Origin: Rhinolophus ferrumequinum
Lineage: Eukaryota; Chordata; Mammalia; Chiroptera; Rhinolophidae
Reading direction: 5' to 3'
Length of the DNA stretch: 64,000 nt
Assembly (NCBI RefSeq): GCF_004115265.2
Contig: NC_046296.1
Location: forward strand, 21,830,795-21,894,794
The notes beneath the pieces are model-generated. The model made no database searches. It was not told the DNA's origin and saw only the letters and a program-made list of their open reading frames with translations. Made by a program: the position numbers and the translations under genes. Below, one piece after another: positions 12,401 through 23,935 of the stretch. How positions within the stretch are numbered: position 1 is the first letter of the stretch; every line of letters starts with the position of its first letter.

Positions 12401-14040
12401 CAAACTTTTCCTATAAAGGACCAGACAGTACATATTCCAGCTTTTATGGGCCATATGTTCTCTGTTATGACTATTTAACTCTGCCATCATAGTGCAACAG
12501 TCATCACAGACAATACAGAAACGAATGGGTGAGGCTGTGTTCCAATAATGCTTTATTTCCAAAAGCTGTTGGCCCGTGGGCTATAGTTTACCATCCCCTG
12601 GTCTAGATGGAGGTCTTCAGGAAGACCAGTGCCCAGACAACTATGTGGGGATCTCCACCAGTTACAAATGGAAATATGACCAGCCATGAAGGCCTCATCC
12701 TTGAAAAACTTCAAGAAAAGAACAACCACCACACATTTCATTTGCTAGCTCTTCCCTGGGTAGAAAAATTGAGGGCTTGCCCACACAGTCTCCAAGGCCC
12801 TGCCCAGTTCTATAATTCTGTGGCTGATAGGCTATGCAAGCAAGGCTGGGTGAGTTTTCTGCTGTTCATTAGGCTGCCATTTTCCATTTTAGTCATGGCA
12901 GTTTAACGCAGTTTAGCATTCTACCATTGACCTCTCAGTATTTTCAAAGAATGCTAACATTGTGTTTGTTTTCACCAATATCTCCTCATTCTCGTTGTCT
13001 CAAGCCCCCTTCATGGACAGGCCCTCTGACGACATAAATAAGCATCTGCTTTTCTCTGCGACATACTGCAAATCTGATTTTGGTCTTGTGTTTTTCCAGA
13101 TCTGTTTTCCCAACCAGCCAGTTTCCACGGGCTCCGAAAATACCCTCTCCTCTTCAATGTATCCATCCCTCACCATGAAGAGGTCATCATGGCTGAACTC
13201 AGGTTGTACACACTGGTGCAAAGAGATCGCATGATGTATGAAGGAGTAGACCGAAAAATTACCATTTTTGAAGTCCTAGAGGACAACAGGGACATTGAAG
13301 GTGAAAGAAACATGCTGGTCTTGGTGTCAGAGGAGATCTATGGAACCAACAGCGAGTGGGAGACTTTTGATGTCACCAATGCCATCAGACGCTGGCAAAA
13401 GTCAGATTCATCCACCCACCAGCTGGAAGTCCACATTGAGAGCAGACATGACAGAACCGAGGACACTGCCAGGGGACAACTGGAAATAGACACCAGTGCC
13501 CGGAATAAGCATGACCCTTTGCTTGTTGTGTTTTCTGATGACCAAAGCAGTGAGAAGGAACGGAAGGAGGAACTGAGTGAAATGATCATCCATGAGCAAC
13601 TTCTGGAGCTGGACAACCTGGGTCTGGACGGTTATTCCAATGGACCTGGGGAAGAGGCTTTGCTGCAGATGAGGTCAAACATCATCTATGACTCCACTGC
13701 CCGCATCAGAAGGAATGCCAAAGGAAATTACTGCAAGAAGACCCCGCTCTACATCGATTTCAAGGAGATTGGCTGGGACTCTTGGATCATCGCCCCACCT
13801 GGATATGAAGCCTATGAATGCCGTGGTGTTTGCAACTACCCCCTGGCAGAGCATCTCACACCCACAAAACATGCAATTATCCAGGCGTTGGTTCATCTCA
13901 AGAATTCCCAGAAGGCTTCCAAAGCTTGCTGCGTCCCCACCAAGCTAGAGCCCATCTCTATCCTCTATTTAGACAAAGGTGTTGTCACCTACAAGTTTAA
14001 ATATGAAGGCATGGCTGTCTCTGAGTGTGGCTGTAGATAG
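9117..14040 (+). CDS. BMP10: Bone morphogenetic protein 10, complete (join 9117-9450, 13100-14040)
   Basis: BMP10 is a secreted TGF-beta-family ligand made mainly by cardiac muscle; from family knowledge it signals through ALK1/BMPR2 and acts in heart growth and vessel maintenance. Joining the exons gives 424 aa, the length I recall for human BMP10. Residues 1-21 form a hydrophobic signal peptide. The prodomain runs to a furin-type site RIRR at 313-316, followed by a 108-residue mature domain starting NAKGNYC. That domain carries seven cysteines in cystine-knot order (C7, C36, C40, C72, C73, C105, C107) and ends in CGCR. Sequons lie at N67 (NLS) and N131 (NVS). The intron has GT-AG ends and splits an Asp codon (G|AT). 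The start has G at -3 and +4. No frameshift or stop is present, so the gene looks functional. Confidence 0.98.
10290..10470 (+). mobile_element. MIR SINE in BMP10 intron
   Basis: The CTCAATTTCCTCATCTGTAA core with flanking MIR-like text. Confidence 0.75.
11110..11325 (+). mobile_element. MIR SINE in BMP10 intron
   Basis: CTGCTGTCATCTGGGGGAAG, AATGAACAGAGTAGCAATAC and GAGCACCTGGCACATGAAAG fit MIR. Confidence 0.7.
11365..11640 (+). mobile_element. L1M 3' UTR fragment in BMP10 intron
   Basis: CAGCTTTATCAAAGTATAAT, GACATACAATGAATTGCACA and TTTTGACATATGTAAACAGC are typical of old L1 3' ends. Confidence 0.75.
12391..12600. mobile_element. hAT-Charlie element (MER58-like) with perfect TSD
   Basis: The 210-bp non-autonomous element has ends CAGGGGTCAGCAAAC and a degraded mirror ending CATCCCCTG. 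It is flanked by the perfect 8-bp duplication GTCTAGAT (12383-12390 and 12601-12608), diagnostic for hAT. It lies in the BMP10 intron. The subfamily name is from memory. Confidence 0.88.
13100..14040 (+). CDS. BMP10: BMP10 coding exon 2 (prodomain, furin site, mature ligand)
   Basis: The exon begins after a pyrimidine-rich acceptor ending TTTTTCCAG and opens with AT CTG TTT, completing Asp112 and continuing [18 protein letters not shown]. It encodes residues 112-424. The in-frame Met at 13189 is internal and is not the true start. The mature domain keeps the usual BMP9/BMP10-like features, including [19 protein letters not shown] and SILYLDKGV. The stop TAG is at 14038-14040. Confidence 0.97.
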
Positions 14041-14475
14041 AAAAGGAGTCGTGTAGCTTATTTAATAACTGTAAATGTGTATATTTTGTGTTCTTATTTA
14101 ATAAGATTATTTAATAAGGGTGTACAGATCATAGCAGTTGCTACCTTAGGGAAAGGGATAGGTCAGTTTGGAGAAGGAAATGCATATTTTGCTACACAGT
14201 CTCATTCCTTCCAATCTGTTTTTCTTTGGACTTGTCATTTCCTGGCAGTGCCATCTCCAACAGCAAGTGGCAAGCCCCTACTACTTTTCATCTATATCAA
14301 TTTGAAAACGACAACCCCTATGCAGAAATATGGTGTAGAAAGATAAGGTATTTGTGTATGTATATGTGTACATAGATAAACTTATAAAACTCTTTTGGTT
14401 CCATAGAAATGGATTAGACTCACACACGTGTATGACTCAATCAAATGTGCATTAAACGCCACTGGTATGTTCTCA
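14041..14475 (+). other. BMP10: Probable BMP10 3' UTR
   Basis: AU-rich sequence follows the stop codon, with several ATTTA-type motifs between 14060 and 14110. The first plausible polyadenylation hexamer is ATTAAA at 14451-14456; a later AATAAA lies near 14969. The UTR end is therefore uncertain. Confidence 0.45.
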
Positions 14476-16105
14476 GTCACCTCCTCTCTGGGTAGGATTC
14501 ATGTCAAGATCATATGCACCAGGAATTTAACCATCCTAGGAAGTATTACATTTCCTAAATAATTTTAGGAATGTAGGCGTGACTTTTGTCAGTTGAGTTC
14601 CTGCCATTGCTCAGAGTAGCAGGGCTTGGTAAAGGATGCTGCAGGTTTGAGGAGATGGGTTATTGATACAAACCAAATGGCTTTGAGAGGCAGTGGTCTT
14701 CAGGTATGATAGCAAAGAATGAACCCATGGGGCAACAGTGTACTCGACAGGGCAGTGCCTGGTCAAGAAAGAAAAACTTCAGGGTGACATCTGTTCCGGA
14801 GAAAATAGGAAAGCAAGGCCATGCGTGTTGACCTTTATTGCTGCAGAGGGTTGAGGAGGTGGAAGGCGGCTCATAGGGGAGGAGAGGAAAATGACCTAAA
14901 TACTATCCTAGGATGTGTTTTGTAAAATTATAAGCAATTCTAATTGGAGAATGAAATCTTTTGGACAAAATAAAATTATCAAAGACAAAGAGGAGGAAAA
15001 TCAGAAGGGATCTGTCTGTTGGATCTTCGCTTCTTAATATTTTTCATCAATTCTTAATATTTCTCCATTGCCTCTGCACCTCTCCTCTTGCTTTTCCCAC
15101 CTTCCCTCTTCCCTCTTTCCTCTTTATCCCATTTCCGTGTCCCTTCTCTTCACTGGCCTTCATTGTTCCTCCTGTGAGCTGGAAGGGGATACCTGAAAGC
15201 ATTTCTTTCTAAATGAATGGAGTTAGTGCTCTCATTTCTAGATTTTTAAAGCCCTGATATTTAATTTGATTTTCTTTTAGTAATATCCTTTATATAAAGT
15301 TTTGTTCATGAAGAATACTTAAGGAAAAGGAAATGAGAATCCAAATGGATCCATCTAAATAAACTAATAAATAGGCACACAAGCAAATGACTTGAAAGCT
15401 AAGCCTGCAGTTTGAAAGCAGGTTTGCCCCATGGTAGAAACCCTGTAGCCTTCCCATTCTGCACTCTTCCTGTTTTGGAACTAGCCAGAACTAAGGGCCT
15501 GGGAAGTGTTCCTGATAGGGACGGTCTGGTAGGTCCCCAGTCGTTGGCCAGTAGGAAGGACACTGAGACTCTGATGTGGTCTTGGCTGCCCCCCCCAACC
15601 TCCCAGTACCCCACTCATGCAAGATCACGGGCTTTCTGCAGGAAGAGCCAGAGCAGAGCAGTTCTCCAACAGTTCTGACACCTCCAGGCAGATGACACAG
15701 ATGGTTCACGCTACAATCAGGAATGTGAGTTCCAGTACATTGTCCCCCACTCACCCCGTTGAATGCTTCCTTAAGAAGTCTGGCATTTTTAAAAAAATTT
15801 TTTTTTTGCCCTGGGAAACCATCGGCATCCCCTTCACAAAACTCTTGGGGTTATAAACTCATATTGTACTAGTAAATAGAGCCAAGGAAGCTATTTTGAA
15901 GGACATTTTGCCCAATTTGGACCTCACCTCTATACATCTGGATATACAGATTCTGAGAGCAAACAGAGGGCAGATGCTGGGGAATTCATTGTCCCGAAAA
16001 AGTGATATTCTCACCATCAGCGAGTATACAGTGAGAGACAATTTGAGTTGGCCATGCAACTCAGAATCATTCATTTATGGAGTAGCCTCCACATATAATG
16101 GGGTG

Positions 16106-16130
16106 AGTGTGTGTGTGTGTGTGTGTGTGT
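16106..16130 (+). repeat. (GT)n microsatellite
   Basis: About 12 GT units. Confidence 0.95.
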
Positions 16131-17418
16131 AAGTGGCTTTGGATGGACACGCTTAGAGCCCTCAGTGGGATTGGTGCACCTTCTACAGGCACGGTACACA
16201 CTGTATACTCATATACTCTATGGTACTTCTTATCCTTTCTAAAGGACACTGTAATAGACATACATTAAAATCTTGGCTGAACAAGATAGTGTTGGTTAGA
16301 AAAAGATCAAGTAACATTTTCTTTATGTCTAAAATATATGGTATGCGGGTAAATGCTTCACAGCCAGCAAATAAGCTCTGATGTGTGCATCTCAGTGGTA
16401 TAAATACTCCCAACGTGGCCTATTTCAAGCTACCAATGTGACGTCAAGTGGCTTGCAAAATTCCTGAAAATTGACAGTCAGCTCTCGGGGAGCCATGCTT
16501 GCGGGTGCTGGCACCCTGCTGCTCTTAGCACCCTCATGCTAGAACATAAGATGTACAGGCCCTGTTTTCCTCATGCCCTCTACCGACTTGGCCAGGTTCT
16601 TGGAGAAACCTTGTCTCGGGCACTTATAATCACTCTCCTTGTTAAGGAGACGTAAAAATCTAGGTTGCCTGAGATTTGGCTGCATACCACAGATGCTTCT
16701 CCTTTTACCACAGTCCAGGTATAAACATGCATGTCTATGATTTCTTCCTCCCTATGGAAAGAGGGTGCAGAAAGACACATATTGGTTATTCAAATATTGC
16801 TAGTGGCATTTTTTTTTACTTCCTTCTCATCAAAAAATGAAAAGACATAAACTATAAACAGAGTCCTTCCAGCTCCCATCAGGCCTCTTGCAGCATGACT
16901 GCAGCTCTGCAACATTGCTGCATTAATGCGAAGCCATGAAATTATCAGATCCTTGGAAAAATAGAGCTCACTAATATCTTCTCTAGTCACAGGCCTTGGT
17001 TACATCCCACACCAGTCTTTTTTACACGTTTATGGCTTAATTATCATCACTGAAGTTGATAAACCCAGATGGCTCTCAAAGAAAATTGGAGCAGAGGGAT
17101 TTGGGCCACCAACAACCAAAATATTCATGTAAAAGTTTCCAGGTGTCCTGCTATTTATTGATGGATATATTTATTTTTGTAATATAGTGTAGAATACCAA
17201 ATATTTTATTTTTATGTTTGTGATTCCCTCTTGACTATAGTAGTTTTCTGTGCTTTTCAAATAGTACCTTCCTCAGCGTATGACTCCTTTACAATACATG
17301 GCCTGCATTTTCACTCTCTCTTTCTGCATCAGAATTTCCTGTTATTTTTAGGGAGCCTTGCCATAAACTTACCACCACCTTGTATATTTGCATCTTGTAA
17401 GTATGCTGTGAGCCCCTT

Positions 17419-17469
17419 GCCATATTTACTGATTTGTAAATATGGCGAGTTTTTAATTTGTAAATATGG
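17419..17469. promoter_or_regulatory. Three forkhead-like GTAAATATGG motifs
   Basis: GCCATATTTAC (17419-17429) and its perfect inverse GTAAATATGGC (17436-17446) are separated by 6 bp, and a third GTAAATATGG follows at 17460-17469. The core GTAAATA resembles forkhead sites. It lies 3.4 kb past the BMP10 stop. A regulatory role is inference only. Confidence 0.35.
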
Positions 17470-18959
17470 ACAGTTTTAACTGAAGTGTAGGTGTTCCAGA
17501 AAATATTTAACTAATAATTTGTCATGTGGTTTCATGAGTTGACACTGTCATTTTCCCGTAAGAGGCAAATGTTGTCAGGCTGTGAGGGACGGTGATTGCT
17601 GTTTGGCATTTAATGGGGGTTTTCACTTCCAAACGAGGCGCTGCCCCTCTCAGTGTATCCATTGCCTTCACCGGCCCACCAATTCAGAGACCTGATTGGA
17701 CAAATCCATTTGTAATTGGACCAATGACTCTCTAAGTGTAAAAAATTGTTCACATAGTCATTCCCAAAAATGTCCATGTCCAAGTGCCCAATTCTTTCCC
17801 TGTGTGTAATTTTTGACCTGGGACATTAATGGTAAATACTTTTCCCAGAACTGTCAATAATTGTTTTGGTATTCTTTCGAATCCATATTCTTTAAGTAAA
17901 AGATATTTTCATAGCAAGGGATTTCACATATTACTTCTTACTGGATTCACGGCAGCCTGTTCAGCCCCGCAGTGTTGTGGCAAAACCATGTATAATTCAT
18001 CTGTAACACAGAAAGGACGTTGCCCTTTTTAAGGATTGTGGATCTTTTCAAAGAGTCACCCTGGATTGTACTTGATTCTTTGTCATGAAAAAGGAACACT
18101 GCTGTGACTTCTTGCCCTCAACAAACACATTTGATTTCACACATTAGATAGAAGGATAGTAGATAATGCTGTACCCTCGCCACAGAAAAGGGTGTTTCTG
18201 GGTGTGGAAACATGTCCATAAGTGTATAACCGCATCAGGGAATGACCTGATGAGGTTTGTTGTGATCAGCATGCTTCTGTCACACACGAGCACTGGTTCT
18301 GTGAGTGTCTGGCCTGATTGCAGTGAGGATATGGACATGCTCGTGCCCACCTAACCAACCTCCACAAACATGGAAAATCATCTAATACCACAGTCACACC
18401 AAGCAGCTGAAGGACATTCATTTTTGTGTGTAAAACTTGTTCGTTATCTATGTCCAAATTTATGTAGGGATGAACAGATGAAAAGGAAGGTGGGAATAAA
18501 TATTTTACACTGTGTTCATAAATCAAATGTGTACATTCAGAGTTATCTTGTTAAATAAAATGGAAAAATTATTTTGATGATAATCATTTGCAACTTATTT
18601 TTCCTTGAGATGAAATCTTTTTTGCTTTTCTCCTTTGCTTTTATGTTTGTTTCTTTCCGTTTCACAGTATATGCAGATGGAGTCAAGCTTCCTGCTATAT
18701 TAGTAGAATATGGCCTTAAGGAACAATCAGTTGGTTTTAGCTTCTAAGTGATCTCACCGGAGTGAGATTCTGTTATTTGGGTCTCCCATTCTACACAACT
18801 TTCTGTAAATCCCATGAATGCCAGAGACACACATCAAAAATGAAATTGGTTCTTTTGTCTCAATGACTGGGAAATATTTCTTCTTTGAGTTTAGAATGAG
18901 GCAGTTAAAGAACAATTACTTTGGGGAAAATATTCATGCTAAACTTCACTGAAATTTGA

Positions 18960-19350
18960 TTATTGAACCTCATAGAATCTCAGACTTAGAAGGGATTTTT
19001 AAAAGTTATGTGGCAGGCCCCACTCTCTCCAGCAGCCCACCGAAACCTTTCTCATTTCTTGTAAATAATTAGTAAATATTAGTAAAGAGAAGGGAGCGTA
19101 CTACCTTCTTAAGGGCACCTATTCCATTTTCAAAGGGCTCTGCATCAATTGTACTCAGTTTAATAAATAGTGTAGCTCCTTATGCTCAAAAGTCACTGCA
19201 GGAGAGATGGAGGTAGGCAGAAAGTTGTTAGAGAGTTTCTCCTTATATGGAACTGAAGTCTCTCTTTGTGTCCCTCATAATGTCCCAGTTCATCACTCTT
19301 AAGGCTGCACATACACATCTAATCCATCTTCATGACAGCGTCTCAGTTTG
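18960..19350. mobile_element. L3/CR1-like LINE fragment
   Basis: CATAGAATCTCAGACTTAGA followed by AGGGATTT is the usual L3/CR1 opening. A similar piece (GTGGTCTGACCTGAGCATGG) lies near 19930-19980. Confidence 0.5.
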
Positions 19351-20534
19351 CAAATAGCTCTCTTGTCCTTCTGGATCCACTGTTAGTCATTTCCTGCAAC
19401 AGTGTGTGCCTGAACACATGGCCAGACACAGTGAGCTCCGTCAGCCAGAGGGAAATACATGGAAAGCCTGCACTGGGTGTAGACCTGCCCCTGACTGGGT
19501 AACAGGCCTGATGGATGACAGACAGAGCCTGCTACCTGTTCTGGAAGGAAGTCCATTCTTATGGCAGAATGTGGGAATGGAAGGGCATAAATACAGTCCC
19601 AGGTGGACTCAAATTCCTTCCATCAGACAATCATCTTGTACCTCTTTTGGGGGAATCCTCTGATGTCCTGGCTGACAGGCTATATCTGGCAAATGCGTCA
19701 GCAAGGAGCACAGCCCTTGTCCCTCATTATCAGGACAACTGATAAGATGAGCAAGACAAGTATTCTAGTCATGGAGGAAAGGGAGCTGAACCCAAGTTGG
19801 GGTTTAGGCCAAGACGGAACTAAAAAGGCCTGAAAAGCCATTCTTAGTCTCAATGTTGAATTCTTTTGCAATGCATTCATTCTCTTCTGTAAATAATCCC
19901 ATTTATGGATGTTTCTCACAGTGTGGTGCCTGGACTCATTCTCCATATGTGGTCTGACCTGAGCATGGCAGCACAGAACCAGCCACAGTTGTTCTAGGAG
20001 TTTCTAGTCTACCGATATCGTCTGGGATTGCATTGGGCACACACACAGCTGCCAGTTCTTTGGTGTGAGGGTGGGGGGGAGCGGAAATTATTTTCAACGC
20101 TCAGATTATACATGGAATAATATGTCACAGTTCCTAATAGTGCTCCTACTGTGAGTTGATGTTTGTGGTGTTGCAGGAAAATAATGCCAGGAGACTGGCT
20201 GCATGTGACTGCAGTCACATGGATGAGAGCCCACTTTTGCGCAGAAGTGACTATTTGTGAAGAAGGGTCCTATTTGGAGAAGGTGAGAGCTTGTTAACTT
20301 GGATGGTTATAAATGGATTATGCGATTATCTCCGACTCACTCTCCCGAACTGTCAGTTTACAGGAACCAGTCCCTGTTCTCTCTTAACCTCCCTCAGACC
20401 ATTCACACAGATCCAAAGTGCTCATCTTGTCCTGAGAATAAAGCCCAGAAACACACAGACATCCAAATTTGTTTTTACACTTAAATGTGATTCTGAGAAT
20501 CTTATAAAAGATTTAGGCCACTCAGTTAAAATGG

Positions 20535-20537
<3 letters not shown>

Positions 20538-20565
<28 letters not shown>
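20538..20565. repeat. Poly-T run
   Basis: 28 consecutive T. No recognisable retroposed body adjoins it on either side. Confidence 0.9.
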
Positions 20566-20920
20566 GTGGGAGGCATGAAATACCATGGCTTCAGCAGAAA
20601 AATTTCACTCATGGGATACAGCCAAGTTTTTTGCACAGCACGAGAATGGTGTTAGAAAATTCAGTTGTAACCCCTTATAAGTATTCCTGCCTAAAACGTA
20701 TAATATGTCCTGGCCAATTATGAGGAAATATCACATGAACCCACTTGAAGAACATTCTACAAAATAACCAGACTGCACTCTTTAAAAACATCAATGAAAG
20801 GCAAAGAAAGACTGAGGAACTGTTATAGATTTAAAAAGACTAAAGAGACATGACAACTAAATGTAACACGTGATCCTGGCTTGGATCCCCGACCCTCCCA
20901 AAATGGGCAAAAAGGACACT

Positions 20921-20939
20921 ATTTTTTTTTTTTTTTTTT
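20921..20939. repeat. Poly-T run
   Basis: About 18 T. It could be the tail of a minus-strand retrocopy, but I recognise no gene in 20940-21400 read on the minus strand. Confidence 0.7.
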
Positions 20940-21699
20940 AAGTTCGCTGCTGCTCAGCTGGTAGTGTCTAACTCTGTCAACTCTGAACTGACATGCATTT
21001 TTTAAAATCTTCTGCATAGTTATTGCTCTTTTTCTGAAGCTGTGAGAAGCTGCATGGGAGGAGTAATTGGGCTTTTGCCCAATACAATGTCTCAGAAGCA
21101 AGCGTGCAGCATTAAAACTAAGACCTCTGCCCTGTAGGCAAACTCGATGGAAGAAACAGAGAGAGGGGAAACTGCTCATCAGTGTGGCAAACCTAATGTC
21201 AATACACGAGCTGCAACAAAACACTTTTCCTGAAATAACCAAGCTCAACACTACAGTCCCTGAAAAGAAGCATGCTTTTCAGGCAATAAACCATCTGTTT
21301 CAAGTGTTTAGAAAACAGATCTCCAATCACTGGTAAGTTAAACTTCCTTATACCCCAGTTCAATGTTTGATAAGGGAAGAGTGCTAACAGGATGGGAACT
21401 GAGTTACTATATTAAGAAAGTCAGCCAGAACAAAAACCAGCCCCCCTGCAGTTATTTTGTTTATGTTCCAGACTCATCTGTTTTAATTAACATAATATTT
21501 ACATGAGACCAGCTCCTGTTACATCTTTTGCTGCAATTGTCACATGTTTTGCTCGCTGTTTTTGTTTTTGCTGTTTTAAAAGTTCCTGAAAAAGCACAAT
21601 TGAGAAGATGCCTGAATGAAGTATACACAGTGAAATCACACCATAACATCATGTCACCAAGGGCCACGCCCACCTGCTGTGTGGAGTTTGGGGTCAGGT

Positions 21700-21895
21700 A
21701 TCAGGTTGCCAGATAAAATGCAGGATGTCCGGTTAAATTTGGATTTAAGATAAACAATGAACAATTTGTTTAGTATAAAGTATGGTAGGTCTCAAATATT
21801 GCATGGGAAATACTTATACTAAAAACAAATTTATTGTTTATCTGAAATTCAAATTTAATTGGGCGTTCTGTGTTTTGATTTTCTAAATCTGGCAG
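21700..21895. mobile_element. Fold-back MITE (long palindrome)
   Basis: The left half (GTTGCCAGATAAAATGCAGG, GGATTTAAGATAAACAATGA) recurs inverted in the right half (TTGTTTATCTGAAATTCAAA, TAAATCTGGCA). The centre is near TATTGCATGGGAAATACTTA. It is an old non-autonomous DNA transposon whose name I am not sure of. Confidence 0.8.
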
Positions 21896-22149
21896 TGTTA
21901 GTCAGATATTGCTCAGAAGGTTATGTGAATGGAAAGAGCCAGAGAAAAATGAAGTAGTTATCCCCTCCATTCCCAAATGAGCTATTCAGAGGATTACAAA
22001 TCGAGTCTGTCAGTGTTCATTGTTGAAGAACAACTTTGAGATTTGAGGTTGAAGTCCACTTGACCATAATACCGGCTAATACTAAACCAGCAGCCATATC
22101 TAACACACCATCTTTCCCATTTCTCTGGTCATGGTACCTTCAAAAGTTC

Positions 22150-22372
22150 TCTTTTTCATGTTGACTTTGCCTAGTTTAGATTTTGCTATATTCATAAAAG
22201 TGAAATTACGGGAGTAAAGGATATGTACATTTAGAATATATCATCCTGAGAGATACTAGCAAGTTTTTCTCCAAAATGTATACCAAAATTACATTCCATC
22301 AGCCGTATATAGGAGTGCTGGTTCCACACAGCTTCCAATATTCAATACTACTACTTTTCTTAGTGAAAGGCT
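22150..22372. mobile_element. L1M-like fragment, left of MaLR LTR
   Basis: AT-rich L1-like 3' region text (for example TTTCTCCAAAATGTATACCA, TTACATTCCATCAGCCGTA). It apparently continues after the LTR at 22850-23230. Confidence 0.5.
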
Positions 22373-22835
22373 ACTATGCTTGAAAAGTGTCCCCTAAAAA
22401 TGATATGTTGAAGTCTTAACTCCCAGGACCTCAGAGTGTGACCTTATTTGGAAACAGGGTCTTTAAAGAGATGATCAGGTTAAAATGAAGTCATCAGGGT
22501 GGGCCCTAACCCAGTTTGACTGGTGTCCTTATAAAAAGAGCAAATTTGGACACAGAGACCAACATGAACACAGGGAGAACACCAGGTGAAGATGAAGGTA
22601 GATGTCAGGGAGATGCATCTCCAAACCAAGACAGCCAAAGATTGCCAGCACACCACCAGAAGCTAGGGGAGAGGCCTGGAACAGACTCTCCCTCACAGCC
22701 CTCAGAGGAACCAACCCTGCTGACACCTTGATCTCGGACTTCTAGCTTCCAGAACTGTGAGTCAATCTATTTCTATTGTTTCAGCCACCCAGTTTGTGGT
22801 ACTTTGTTACAGCAGCCCCAGGAAACTAATACAAA
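22373..22835 (+). mobile_element. Solitary MaLR LTR (MLT1-like)
   Basis: An ancient ERVL-MaLR LTR fossil, recognised from the MLT1 text TATGTTGAAGTCTTAACTCC, GGTGTCCTTATAAAAAGAG, CTTCCAGAACTGTGAG and the terminal GGAAACTAATACA. It is non-coding. It sits within L1M-like sequence (about 22150-22370 and 22850-23230), so it is younger than that L1. Expected age is pre-eutherian-radiation to early eutherian. Confidence 0.8.
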
Positions 22836-22849
22836 TGCTAAGTATAGTA

Positions 22850-23230
22850 AATTTAATTAAATAAATTTAAATTTATTTCATTAATAATTGGTGAGTTTGA
22901 ATATATGTTCATATAGTTCTTGACTAATTCTCCTTATTCCATCAAGACTTTTCTTGTCTTTTACTTGTTGTTTATGTTCTTCTAACTGATTTGTTGGAAT
23001 TCTATACATTATGTGCAATTAATCCTTTGTTACATACTATCAGTAATTTTCCCATTTGTTGCTCACCTTTTAACTTTTCAAAAAATATGGTATTTTGCTG
23101 TTCAAAAGTTTTACACTTTTACTTACTTAAATCTGTCAGTCTTTTCCTTTGTGGCTTCTTGGTTTTGTGGGTCATGCTTAGAAATCGTTTCTCTATCTCA
23201 AAATTATTAAAATGTTTTTTGGCAATGTTT
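22850..23230. mobile_element. L1M-like fragment, right of MaLR LTR
   Basis: AATCCTTTGTTACATACTAT, CCCATTTGTTGCTCACCTTT and GCTTAGAAATCGTTTCT follow a familiar old L1 pattern. Confidence 0.55.
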
Positions 23231-23539
23231 GGCTTGGCCTAATCAAAAACTCTAAGGAAGGAGAAGAGATAGAGGGAATAGGAAAATTTTTTTCCTGACT
23301 AGGACCATCATAAGCCAATTTCACACTGGGCACGGAAAAAGTTTAAAGCTTCACTTTATTTTATAAGTTCTTCAAAACCCTCCAATTTTGCAATTGTCTC
23401 CCAATCTGTAGTTCCTGTGACCAGAGAGCAGGTTGCTTACTCCTTCTGTACTGCCCAAAGACCCAAGAGTCCACCTCAGTTTCTTCGGTACTAATGTTCC
23501 TTCATGTCTTCAGGCAGTCTTAATGGACACAGGTGTCCC

Positions 23540-23935
23540 TGTTATCTATCACTGTGTAACAAACTATATCCAAACAGCTCTTGGAACAAAAACAAAATGG
23601 TGGCTGTGGTTTCCTTATTTTGAAGTCTTCCTCATTTACACATGTGGCATCTGGCCAGGGGCTCCTTGAGTCTTTCTTCATGCTTTCTCTCCACATGGCT
23701 ACCGAATGGTAATCGGACTTCTTAAATGGTGGCAGATGTTTTCCAGAGTGTGTGCCCCAAGAGTGACAGTGAGGCAGAAGCTGACTGTCTCTTATTGTCT
23801 ATCCTTGAAAGACATGCAACGTCACTTCTGCCACATTCTGCTTGGCAGGAGTGAGTCTCTAAAGTCAGCTCATAATCGACAGGATGGGAATTAGACTCCA
23901 TCTTCTGAAGGGGAGGCCATGTTTGATCATTTTTC
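23540..23935 (+). mobile_element. Ancient interspersed repeat, family unassigned
   Basis: TATCTATCACTGTGTAACAA through CATTCTGCTTGGCAGGAGTG is a repeat motif common across mammals whose name I cannot give safely. Confidence 0.5.

Larger units (their letters stand above)
9451..13099 (+). other. BMP10: BMP10 intron 1
   Basis: A 3.65 kb GT-AG intron. It holds a short CA run near 9857, MIR pieces at about 10290-10470 and 11110-11325, an L1M 3' end at 11365-11640 and a hAT-Charlie element at 12391-12600. The rest appears unique, and I see no additional exon. Confidence 0.85.

Noticed and set aside
20919-21251. 110-codon minus-strand frame ending in poly-Lys next to a poly-T run, possible retrocopy
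   Set aside because: I recognise no parent gene and see no polyadenylation hexamer before the tail.
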